Origin: Trileptium ribeirensis
Taxonomy: Eukaryota; Nematoda; Enoplea; Enoplida; Thoracostomopsidae
Assembly (NCBI GenBank): GCA_030248225.1
Contig: JASANE010027959.1
Span: 1-64,000 of the forward strand
Length of the DNA stretch: 64,000 nt
Reading direction: 5' to 3'
Of the stretch, positions 32,274 to 42,239 are shown one piece after another; position 1 is the stretch's first letter, and every line of letters starts with the position of its first letter. The notes below the pieces were generated by a model. That model was not told the origin of the DNA. It saw only the letters and a program-made list of their open reading frames with translations, and made no database searches. A program made the translations under genes and the position numbers.

Positions 32274-35200
32274 TTAGACCAATATGCTATTGCCATGCCA
32301 ATCAACTGAATTAGTTCCGATAGGTTGTGGGGTACCACTTGCGAATGCGTTTTGCTTCATAAATTTGATACAAGTGGACTGAGTTAATTTGATACAGGTG
32401 GACTGAGTTGACTCCGAAGTTTGTGCAATACTGTGATAATCTTGCTTGTAAGCGCTTTTCGATTAATACCGTGGTCCCAGATCTACAGTGTCGCGAAGAA
32501 TGTTATAACCTTAAAAATGGTTTCGAGTCGATATTTGAAGGTACGTCTTATTGTATAGTGCTATTTCTTACGTTGAATAGGCTTGCGACATTGGCCGCAT
32601 GACTTAATTCTGACTGCGGACTATTTGGGATAGTCTTGTGCGACGTTCAGGTTATTATATCCCGACGATTAGAGCTTATTGTACCCCACACAATGACAGA
32701 CACACTCTTAATAACAGGGTGTCTTAGACAGCCCATGTTTTTCATGAAACTTTTCAAGTGTAGTTAACACTGGTGTTGTTATTTTCTGACGGTTGAAGGA
32801 CACCGTTTCTTCTTTGTTGTTTTACTGATGGTATACGGCATACCATCTTGTGAACGTTCTTACTTTCTAGATAAACACAGAAACTTTCAAAAAACTGACA
32901 ACACAAATGACTAATACATCATATTAGCTACACACAGTATGTGGAAGTAAACCGTCAGGAACTCTCATATGTAATCCGCAGTAAAGGAAAAATGTAGCTC
33001 ACCCTCAGAAATTTATTTCTGACTGTCTGTACTGCAGGGTCGCGATTACAGGGAGACAAAAGTTCTGGACAGTGGGAACGTTATAGCGTGAACGCCGGAT
33101 TACTGGCGCATCTAAGATCTTCCGAAATTTTAGGTGTAGCTTTTGGGGTCCCCATGTTCATCCTCGAAGGAAATATCGAAGTGGGGCGTGATAAAATGTT
33201 GCCCTGTATACTACATGTTTCTATATCTTCAGGTAGTATTACCGCCGTAGAAATATTTTTAGGCTTGAAAACATCGTTTTATCATTAGAAATAGCACCTA
33301 ACATTCGAAAACATTTAACGTGCAAACACATAACTTTTGAGACAGTTATGCGACAGAAAACATAAAATGACGCCACCAACCTTCCTATTTGGTAATTTTT
33401 TATAAACGTATTACAGAACGCTTTTGATCTATTGAAATCCGACGTAAAACTACTCGCTAGCATAGTGCTTTGGTTGGTATCGAACCATTTTGCGTTCGCC
33501 AAAACTCAGGTTGAGTCTTCGAAATTTTTGGGGATGAATATTTGTCGAATTTCAATTAAGCGGGTTCTGTTAGAGCTTATCTATAGCATCGATTTGCTTG
33601 TGACGTCACTATTGAATTAAATTTGCTCACGAACACTTAATCTATGCAAACAACAGAATTTGAGCAAATTGAAAATCCCCAAACTATTCCAGCACGAGGT
33701 ATAATTTTTGGCACATAGGTTTGATTTTGCAATTTTTCTGTTTGCGAATATTTGAAATTCAGCACTTATTCCGTAAAGGTATGTAGTACGATATCGGTTA
33801 TTGCAAAATAGGATGGCTGTCGGGATCAGATTAAGTTTTATTCACGCATAACAAGTTTTGTATTTAGTTAGACTGGGGGTTTCGAGTGAGTATGTAACGT
33901 GCATAGTGGAAAATATGCACTTGGGACGCGGATGAGTTGAAAAGTGGTGAAATCAGAACGTGCATTGTCTCACGGCTGCCACACTTGTGACTGAATTTAG
34001 TTGATACTTGTCGAAGCTTTAGAATTAAGCCACGAAACTATCCGCATAACAATGCCGTTTTGAATTCAGAGGTTGACAACAAATGAGGGAGGCGCTGAAC
34101 GGGCCGTTTAGTTTTTATTGGTTTCATGCTCATTTCGTAATGTAACGTGCCAAACATTTTGAACAAAGTAATGGTATTTAACTGTGCATTTAACTTTAAT
34201 ATAACATTGGATTGTAAATTCGCTGAATGTAAAAAATAAACTGAACTTTAAACTGTAATTTGCTTACGTATATACATGATTGTACGTAACGTTTAACTTA
34301 ATTAGGATTGTTGTAGGCGAGGAAACTACTGTTTGAAATAGAACGTGTGATATTATTATAACAGTTGATAACCTTGCAAAAATCTTTTTATGTTTGGACA
34401 AACATAAACATTATCGCCGAAAAAATGGCATTTCAAGAAACGTTTTTTACACGTGTTACGTATCTAATTGTTGTGTAATGTTAGGAATATATATTATATA
34501 ATAATATAAGGGAATCGCAACCTCTTATATATTAAGAGAATACTTTCCAATTTAGCCTGTTTACATGAGAAACGAGCTTCACATGATTCAGAGGGAGAGT
34601 TGTGATATGGCACTAGATTATGGCTTTTTCTCACCTCTACACCGTTTAGGTCGCTGAGTAACTGGACAGATTGGCTTGTCACATATAGCGCTGCGCTTCA
34701 TTAAATTTTTTATTTCATGAGACGCGGTAACCGAACATTATCCCGTCTAAAATATGTCCGTTCGTACCGATTTTTAACCTAGCTAGCGTATGCAGCACCT
34801 TGGGCTAAAGTTTGTCTAATTTTGTGTAGACGCCTGTATATACTCCAATTACTCAATTTCATGTGCTTTTCAGTAAAACAAATAAAAACTGTGTTTACCT
34901 ATACATCCGAATAACGTGTCATGATTGAATCGGAAGAAATTTATAGGCCAAGTGAGTTGCAATTTATGTGCATTGTGGCACTTGTATAGAGAAAGCCTCT
35001 GCAGTAACCCAATAAATGAAGGTTGAGTTATACCGTCATCGGTGCCTAAGCCTACAGTCAAGCCTTCACGTTATGAGGCTTACTATAAGATTAAAGAATA
35101 AATTAATTGGCTGCCGCCTTTGTACTCCTCGCTCTAAAATGCTCTTCTTCTAAACATGTATCATTCAATGTAGATTACTCTAGATTTCTCTACACGAGTG

Positions 35201-36600
35201 CCCACATTGTTTGCTGCCGGATCATCGCTGCAAATATAATGTCTGTATATTTGGTTGCTTTTATCGTGCGTTTTTGTAGGTAAATTCTAATTTATCGACA
35301 GTTTGTAACAGGACATTAAGAACTTGATCCTATTACTTTTTATAATCGAAATGAAGATGAGAATGGGATGCTTCGTTCAAAGTACACGGATCTAAAATCT
35401 CACCTCTGCTTTACAAAAATGTATATATTGCTTATATATGTATACCAAATTATCGTCAAACGTTTTTTGAATGATTATATATTACTTAATATGTAAATTT
35501 TGCAATAAAGTTGTTTCAAACTTAGTGTTATTGTTGAGCTGCGGCAACGGTTATGACATTCTTAAGTTTTAGTAAACTTACAATGCGCCGTCTAACATCG
35601 TCTTTTGTCGAGATAAGAGAACATAAAGTTGGAGTTTTGGGCAACGCGTCTAAAAAGTTCACGAAAACGAAATGTTTTGGAGTCGTTGCAATTTTAGACT
35701 TTAGTTTCAAAACATGAAGTATATTTAGGTTAGTGGCCGTTTGAAATTTTATTAAGCTATTAAATTTTCATTTTGTTATTCAATGTGGGTTACTACAGGT
35801 TCTTTAGAAACACTATATATGTTGCTTAGGAGCTAGGAGTATTAATATCACAGATTTCTAAAGTAACGAGGAAATAATGGATTTATGTCGCCACTTTGTG
35901 GCTTGCGAAACGTATGTTGTGTTAAGCAATTCCTTACTGATCACAATGCTAGCTGTTTTGTGACCAGCCTGCCAAAGTCTGAAGTGCCAATGTTTGCTTT
36001 GTTCTTTGACAAAACTTGTGCAGCTACGGCTCCATCTGTGGCGCCGCCTTGAGTTAGCTAAACATTGTGTGGCACACAAACTACTTCTGTCGTCGACGGT
36101 TCGAATTCATAAATCGGACGTTAAGCGGCTAAATTCGGTGAATGTAAGCTTGTCTAAGACGTCCTCAATATTTTGACTTACCCTTGAATCGACATCCGCC
36201 TGGTGCTTGAGTAACGTCAGTTCGTAATCTTCAAACTGATTTTCATGTTACAAACCACTGGCTTTTTATGTGCTGGCTCACCATTTATAGTTCAGAAATA
36301 TGTAGTGCTGTACGATGTACATGCTTTTACGTATTAAGCTCATAATATGCAGGTCTTGTTTCTTGATCACACGTGACGTTGCTGCCCGAAGTGAAATTTT
36401 GACACAATAAGCCCACGTACATAAATAATGCGACCCAGCATTTCGTTTGATGAACTTACGAGATCGCCAATTGTGTGTCAACGAGAATGTCTTATCTGAG
36501 TCAATACAGGCCCGTTTACATTCATTAAACAATGGATACCGATGGTAGTTTTTTGTGTTGTGATCGTGAAATTTTGAACGACTTGTTTATGATTTAGACT
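32274..36600. other. Intergenic region, no gene recognised
   Basis: All frames are short (about 90 codons at most) and without domain signals on either strand. 33690-33860 is an inverted copy of the dispersed repeat at 31.3 and 63.7 kb (CCCGACAGCCATCCTATTTT on minus). A short direct repeat, GTGGACTGAGTT.A, lies at 32370-32410. No RNA gene recognised. Confidence 0.45.
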
Positions 36601-36955
36601 TAAGAACAATCATGATGTGTACAATACTACTCAAAAATTAGTTTCTTCACTGGATAATCTCTTGAAATTTGTTCTAAACATATTTTTTGACCTTTAAGTT
36701 CAGGCGTATTGTACACAGCACTAGTCAAAAACGACTGTCATTTACTGAATACTAGCTCGAAAGAAGTTTGTTCTAAAATATTTTATTTGTACACAGCACT
36801 ACTCAAAATGCGTTTCGTATACTGGTTACTCGCTCGAAAGAGATTTATTATAATTGACACAGAAGAACCGTGCTCTACACAACGCTATTCAAAATGAGGG
36901 TCGCTTACCGGATACTCGCTCGAAAGAAATTTGTTCTAACAATATTTTATTAAAT
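36600..36955 (+). repeat. ~85-100 bp tandem repeat, about four units
   Basis: Units contain (T/A)ACACA(G/A)C(A/G)CTA(C/T)TCAAAA, a TACTGGATACT-like stretch and CTCGAAAGAAATTTGTTCTA. They start near 36620, 36711, 36795 and 36875. A related half-unit occurs at 38860-38925. Confidence 0.7.
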
Positions 36956-37820
36956 TTAAATACTTTGGGCATCTGAGTGAAGCCCAAACGCGCTCATGAG
37001 TTGATGGAATACGGCAGTTTTTTCTGGCGAGTACTGCATGTCTGGGGTTTGCCAGTGGGCTTCAGACAAAATAAGTCGCAAGTTTTCGCATCCTTACTAT
37101 ATTTAGGACCCGTGTACAGGAATTATACCGATATGGACATGCATAGTCAACCGGAAGGAAAGCTAATAAGGACATAGTTGTTACTCTGCTTTAATATTAA
37201 ATAAGTGTTTAAGACGTATCTGCTACACCGGGCTATGTTGGTCTTGGCGTCTCTCGCCATAACTTATTTTGTAATATTGATTCTCTGAAACTGTTCTCTC
37301 TGACTACGATGAAATGCGATGCATTTTGTTTTGAAAACGGGTTTATGATAAATGAGACTTATAAGATTGGTTCTTTCCACTACTGTGGAAGTAAAGTTAA
37401 TAACAATTACCATTTGTCATAGAGCTGTATATCTTTGACAACATTGTAAAATTTCGCTAATTTTTTGACGAAGATAGACGCAAGATAATGTACTTGATAG
37501 AAATGAGTTCTGCTCGGTCGATGTTCGTTGAACAAATTTCATGTCTTGTATGAAAGGTGTTCAGGCAGTTTTAAGACGTGTTAGTAATTCTTTTCATGCT
37601 TTATAAAAATCTATTTGACAGCTGGTATTTCGAAGTTAGCTCCATATTGTTCACGGATAGATATATTTTGTTAGATTTTTACTCGATGTTTGTTTGTTCG
37701 GAACACGGCGATGCGATTGTGACGTGGATTAAAACAGTAGTAATTTTTTCTCTGTATTGGATTTAGGGTAAACTATTTGACTACCATTAACGTTACTAAT
37801 CGTTTTATATTATATGTACT
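36956..37820. other. Upstream flank of TOMM20
   Basis: AT-rich and without a recognised gene. The 66-codon frame at 36977-37177 has no recognisable domain. A TOMM20 promoter presumably lies near 37.7 kb, but no element is evident. Confidence 0.4.
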
Positions 37821-37965
37821 ATGAATGTTGCTCAAATGAATTTTTCACGCTCGGCGCTTATCGGCATTGGAGTAGGAGCTGCGGGTGCCGCATTTATTGG
37901 TTATCTAATTTATTTTGATCACAAACGAAGATCTGCACCGGACTTTAAACAGAAGCTACGCGAAA
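37821..37965 (+). CDS. TOMM20: TOMM20 exon 1 (outer-membrane anchor)
   Basis: TOMM20 is the outer-membrane receptor that recognises mitochondrial presequences. ATG is followed by MNVAQMNFSRSALIGIGVGA, then AAFIGYLIYFDHKRRSAPDF and KQKLRE, matching the Tom20 N-terminus (hydrophobic anchor, then FIGYCIYFD.KRRSDP.FK..LRE). The donor GTAAGC follows CGCGAAA, leaving one base that completes AAA with exon 2. The start is supported by family position, although the first 10 residues are longer than in vertebrates. The anchor is tandemly repeated downstream. The cytosolic TPR exons were not found before the gypsy insertion or anywhere else, so the gene is incomplete in this window. Confidence 0.82.
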
Positions 37966-38250
37966 GTAAGCTTACCATTATTGGTTCAGGTATTAGTGTT
38001 AGAGCAAAGGGTACCGCATTTATTGGCTATTTAATTTATTTTGATGACAAACGCAGATATGCAGCGGACTTTAAACAAAAACTACGCGAAAGTAAGCTTA
38101 ACATTATTGATTCAGGTATTGGTTTATGTGTGCGCGGCAGGCGTCGCATTTGTTTGCTATCCGATTTATTTTTATCTAGCACTTGGCTTGTTAGATGCAT
38201 ACTACGAAAGCGCAATTGCATTTATCATATTGCTAGACCGGGAAAACTTA
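37866..38250 (+). repeat. Triplicated TOMM20 anchor exon
   Basis: The anchor segment recurs at spacings of 126 and ~130 bases (GCATTTATTGG cores at 37891, 38017; CATTTGTTTGC at 38147). Copy 2 encodes GTAFIGYLIYFDDKRRYAAD and has its own donor GTAAGC at 38092, in the same phase as copy 1. Copy 3 is decayed (AAGVAFVCYPIYF in another frame). Because 126 is a multiple of three, the frame runs through copies 1 and 2, and splicing from the second donor would give a protein with two anchors. Confidence 0.8.
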
Positions 38251-38445
38251 TGGTCTATGTGCAACAAAATTTATTGGAAAATGCCAAAATTGGCCAATTT
38301 TTGGTATAGATTTTAGCCGCTGCATCGTCATACATGGTTAAGCATATGCATAGTGAAGGTTTAAAACAATGAGTTCTAAAACCAACATGTTTCGCTGAGC
38401 AAATAATCTTATAAGCTGGTCGTTTATCTGAACAAACAATAAATT

Positions 38446-38757
38446 TTGTTAAAATTTTTCAAAATTTGACTTTGGCTCTGCTCATTAGCTCGAAAATTCA
38501 AAGTTGTAGCTATTGATTATAGGACTGTGCATAATAGTTGGCCACATTTTCCAATGCGGTATCTCTTGCTCAGCCTAAAATATTGTTGGGAGACATCAAA
38601 TTGTTAAAATTTTTCCAAAATTTGATTTTGGCTCTGCTCATTAGCTCGAAAATTCAAAGTTGTAGCTATTGATTATAGGACTGTGCATAATATATAGTTG
38701 TCCTCATTTTTCAATGCGGTATCTCTTGCTCAGCCTAAAATATTGTTGGGAGACGTC
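38446..38757 (+). repeat. 155 bp tandem duplication
   Basis: 38446-38600 and 38601-38757 are near-identical (GGCTCTGCTCATTAGCTCGA; GCGGTATCTCTTGCTCAGCC), with minor indels such as an extra ATATA in copy 2. Located in the first TOMM20 intron. Confidence 0.85.
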
Positions 38758-39712
38758 AGGTGGTCAAAATCAAAAAGCTTGAATTTCGTGTGAATTTTAG
38801 CATAAAACCTTTCGAGCGGCGCAACCATTAAACTAGGTACACAACTACAGTACCCGCCAAAAACGACTGTCGCTCGCTCGCGGCTCGCTCGAAATAAATT
38901 TGTTTTAAAAATAGAATTTTCAATTGATTTAAATAGTTGCGAAATCTCGAGCGATCCACTCGCGCGCGACTCGCTCGAAATGCGACGTTTATTTTTGGCG
39001 AGTACAGTACATTCTATTACGTGTGGAACAAAAAAGTTCTGCAATCCGTGAATCCAGCGATGAGTTATCTGCGGGTAGAGACGAGAAAGAAACAGTTTTG
39101 CGCAGTGGAGTGCTGTTACTCCGCTCACTTTCATCGATCCGTTTTAAATGCTACAACGCTGGCATAGTATCTGCTGCACTATCAATTTAGTATATACTTC
39201 TATTCTTTATAACTATTTCATACCAAGTGCAACCGTTGCGTTACGTATTTAGACTTGTTGCAGTAGGTGTGAAAATTATGTACATTATTTATGGTACGGC
39301 GACGTTTAATATGGCTTCTCTGTTCACTAAAAATTTTGCTGCGGTGCATAAACCGGGTGAGCCCCTAGTTCGAAACTGAATGGCGCTGGATTTTCCCATG
39401 GGTCATGAACTGAGAGCGCAGTTGGAACGCGTTGAAATATGACAATATTCAAAATAGAGTTTTTATCAAAAACCGGTAGTAAAAGTGTTGGTATGGCCTG
39501 TATAACGATGCAGCAACGTTCCTGTTGAGGCAAAAATAGGAGACAGAAAATTTTTTGACAGCTTGCACGCACGGAACGGGTGTACCCGTGTGTTGACAAT
39601 GGCGCCGAAAATGTCAGAGACCGCCCACCCTCAGTTTGGAAAAGGTAGCTAATGCAAACAATCATATGTAAGACTGAGTTTCTGGCGCCACACGAATATT
39701 TATGTACGTAGC

Positions 39713-39924
39713 CTGGCTAGTCCAAAGTGGGGGCAGCTGGGGGCGCCGGCATTTTGGGCTGCCCCGGCAAAAATTCGGATACCCCCGCTCAAAGCCCCCT
39801 GTTGAGAAAAATGAACGTCTAAACGCGACAAAATCTAGCAAAAAAATGGCCCCCTGGCAAAATCTGGCACCCTCGGCAGGTGATCCGGGGGGCGGCTATA
39901 ATTTTCGAAGTTTGGACTAGCCAG
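39713..39924. mobile_element. 212 bp GC-rich MITE-like element
   Basis: Perfect 14-bp terminal inverted repeats, CTGGCTAGTCCAAA at 39713 and TTTGGACTAGCCAG ending at 39924. The interior is clearly more GC-rich than the flank (GGGGGCAGCTGGGGGCGCCG). No target duplication could be matched. Too short to encode protein. Confidence 0.7.
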
Positions 39925-40200
39925 TTAAGAATGCGTCGCGTTTAAGAAGTCACTGAAGTGCCACCGATAAATTTTAGGACTTGTGAGTTTTGCGAAACTC
40001 AGCGCTTATTTTTGTTCAGTAATGTATTTAGTATATTTGAAGCAGAAAACACAGTTACCGGCAAAACAAATCACGAATAGTAGGCGAACAGCAGTGAATT
40101 TTTTCCGGAACTGTTCAAGCAATTTTTGTGTACGGTACAAGAAACATTTTGCTCTTATTTCTATTCGTAACTGTTATGATGATTTTTACTATTGCTTTAG

Positions 40201-40247
40201 AACGGGCCGCTAATAAAGCGAAAAAACTGGAGAAAACCAAAAAACAG
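40201..40247 (+). CDS. TOMM20: TOMM20 exon 2
   Basis: 47 nt between TATTGCTTTAG and GTATAT. With the A left by exon 1 it encodes KRAANKAKKLEKTKKQ, the basic linker after the anchor (R..KKQKLAKE in vertebrates). The phases fit exactly (one base + two bases; phase 0 out). The next exon, starting the TPR-like receptor domain, was not found downstream. Confidence 0.75.
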
Positions 40248-40809
40248 GTATATACAATTTTATACATACTATGGCCAAAGGCAAGCATACTGGCGTAACG
40301 CTATATGCAGGTTGTTCCGTCGTTATTATGAAGTTAAAGAACGACACTGTTTGTTCTTCTGGCTTAGATGAAGAAACGGCTAAACACTTCTGTCCTGTGT
40401 TATTGCAGTAATCTTGCATATTTGCTAGGAAGCGGATTCACATGGATGAAGTTTCGAAGCTGCCTATTCGTAAGAGTTAGTTACTTAACATTGAATCCGT
40501 GAAATTAATTTGGTAGCCAGAGATAGGCGGTGCAAAAGGCCGAATACAATTAAGGCCACGGTTACCGACTTGATTGTGCGCAGCCCAGTCTAATCAAATT
40601 TGTATTCATTCATTCAACATTGTTGCTGATGTGCTCTCCAATTTGCACGTGTAATATATAGAGTGTGCATATTGGATCCGATCCGAGCGTGCACAATCTT
40701 ATGTGATCCGAATTAGATGATGTAATATGAAAAAATACTGCATACACACTGCGACATGTGCTCTGATACTTTGTGCGTTGTATCAGTGACTGGTTGAATC
40801 TGGAAATTA

Positions 40810-41180
40810 GTAAACAATCTTATTCGTCGCGTTTGATGACAAAAGCACAAACACATAGTAATACGCTGAAACTCGAAAAATCGTATTTCTGGCAAGGGGT
40901 CACCATATACGGGCACACAGCGGCCCATGAAGATACCCCACAAAAAGTGATGTTCTGCAGAGCTGTAGATCTCGATGAGCTGTGTCGTGGGTGTGCTACA
41001 GGTAGTGGTCTCCGTTTAGAGATATGGGCCTGCGTCTCCCGATTTGACAAAGAACTGTTGAGAAATCATTTTTTTGCAATCCTACAAGATGGAGCGGAGC
41101 TCATGGCGTCAACAAAGGTACATTGCCAGCACTATTGCTATCAAACAAAAAGTTTTATCGAAATCCATTCATTTGCGAAC
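40810..41180 (+). other. Unrecognised open frame, possible exon
   Basis: An open frame running from 40773 to 41183 contains a complex, non-repetitive stretch (MFCRAVDLDELCRGCATGSG; FDKELLRNHFFAILQDGAEL) with a possible donor, AAAG|GTACAT, near 41118. I recognise no domain, and it does not resemble the missing TOMM20 TPR exons. It could be an exon of a neighbouring gene, a transposon fragment, or chance. Confidence 0.25.
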
Positions 41181-41849
41181 TAATTATGAGTTATGTCAAA
41201 AGAGAAAAAATCACTCTCCCCCATCGCCCTAGTGAAAACATGGATGCGTCGTATTATTCGAGACGTGGAGCCACACTTCAGACACGTACATACATACCTA
41301 TTGAGCGTTGGGGAACAAAGGCAGCAGATATCTTCGTTTTAGCCTTGTGCGGCAAGGATTTGTAGCGAGGTATGCTATGGTGGAAGCATCGCACAGTTAT
41401 TGGGGTCAGGTAAATCAGATTAATACTATATAGTATATGTATTGTATACAATGTTAACATAGTGTTTATCGACGCACGTCTCCCAAAGCAATGGTCGCGT
41501 GATAAATTGTGTAATCTTCTTAGGCTAATGGCATATTGCTTCGTGTACTCTACTGTGAAATAGGCATGTTCTTGCGTGTAATGCAAAAAGTTTTTATCAT
41601 ATTAGTGTAGCGCTTGCACGTTGTGCTGTAAGAGCTAGATTTCCTCTTACACCATCATGAATTGTTGTGTCTTGCTTTTTTCCTGGTGCTGGAGTTATTG
41701 CGGTACAAGTTTTAGTGCAGTGCAGACTTTGTTTTGCTAGGCTAGCGGATGACATTTTGATTGTAGACTCTGCTGCAGCTTAAAAGCTTAGAACTTATTG
41801 TTTGAGAGTGCCAGTTCTTAATTTTCGTTCTATCGTCAAGCACATGTTG

Positions 41850-41855
41850 AATAAA
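41850..41855 (+). terminator. LTR polyadenylation signal
   Basis: AATAAA in the 5' LTR, with its functional counterpart in the 3' LTR at 53193-53198. It separates U3/R from the palindrome-rich U5. Confidence 0.6.
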
Positions 41856-41909
41856 CGTAGCAATTTACAGTTTTTCGTGGTAATATTTTGTAGCGTAGTA
41901 TTGCTTAAG

Positions 41910-42037
41910 CCAGCTGTTACAGCTGGTTAAAACTCCTAACAACTGTTGCAGTTGTTAGAACCAATACCTCTTCAGTTGTTGCAACTGAAGCCAACTGCTA
42001 CAGTTGGGATCTGTGTTACGCTTTGACTGTTGCAGTC
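41910..42037 (+). repeat. Array of five palindromes in U5
   Basis: Five perfect hairpins with 3-base loops: 41910-41926 (7-bp arms, CCAGCTG), 41936-41958 (10-bp arms, CTAACAACTG), 41970-41990 (9-bp arms, CTTCAGTTG), 41991-42007 (7-bp arms, CCAACTG), 42025-42037 (5-bp arms, GACTG). Four of the five centre on CTG(T/C)T(A/G)CAG or CTG-CTA-CAG; the third is the same with complementary arms. A sixth, imperfect one (CCAGCGCTACAGCTGG) lies at 42205-42220. Identical copies occur in the 3' LTR at 53253-53380. They could be RNA stem-loops in the leader or binding sites for a dimeric factor. Confidence 0.85.
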
Positions 42038-42094
42038 GAACCGAACACCCACCTCCGCGAGATCTAACATCGCCAATACTCGGTTACGCTACAT

Positions 42095-42112
42095 TGGTGA
42101 CAGCGGTGCGTT
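42095..42112 (+). other. Primer-binding site, tRNA-Leu-like
   Basis: One base after the 5' LTR, TGGTGACAGCGG begins. It is complementary to a tRNA ending CCGCTGTCACCA. Animal tRNA-Leu genes end close to this (CCGCTGCCACCA), so Leu is the best guess, with at least one mismatch. Confidence 0.45.
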
Positions 42113-42239
42113 CTAAATTACCAGAGGCGAAACCTCACTTTAGTTGCGTGCAGAGGAGTATTTCTCGTTCAAGTTGACGGATTTACATTATATTCAAATA
42201 CATTCCAGCGCTACAGCTGGAGTGTCCTAATCATTAACC

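Larger units (their letters stand above)
41606..42093 (+). repeat. 5' LTR of gypsy element
   Basis: 488 bp with TGTAGCG/CGCTACA ends. AATAAA at 41850-41855 probably marks the end of R. The rest (U5) is dominated by five palindromes at 41910-42037. No clear TATA box; TTAAAAG near 41779 is a candidate. Confidence 0.95.
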
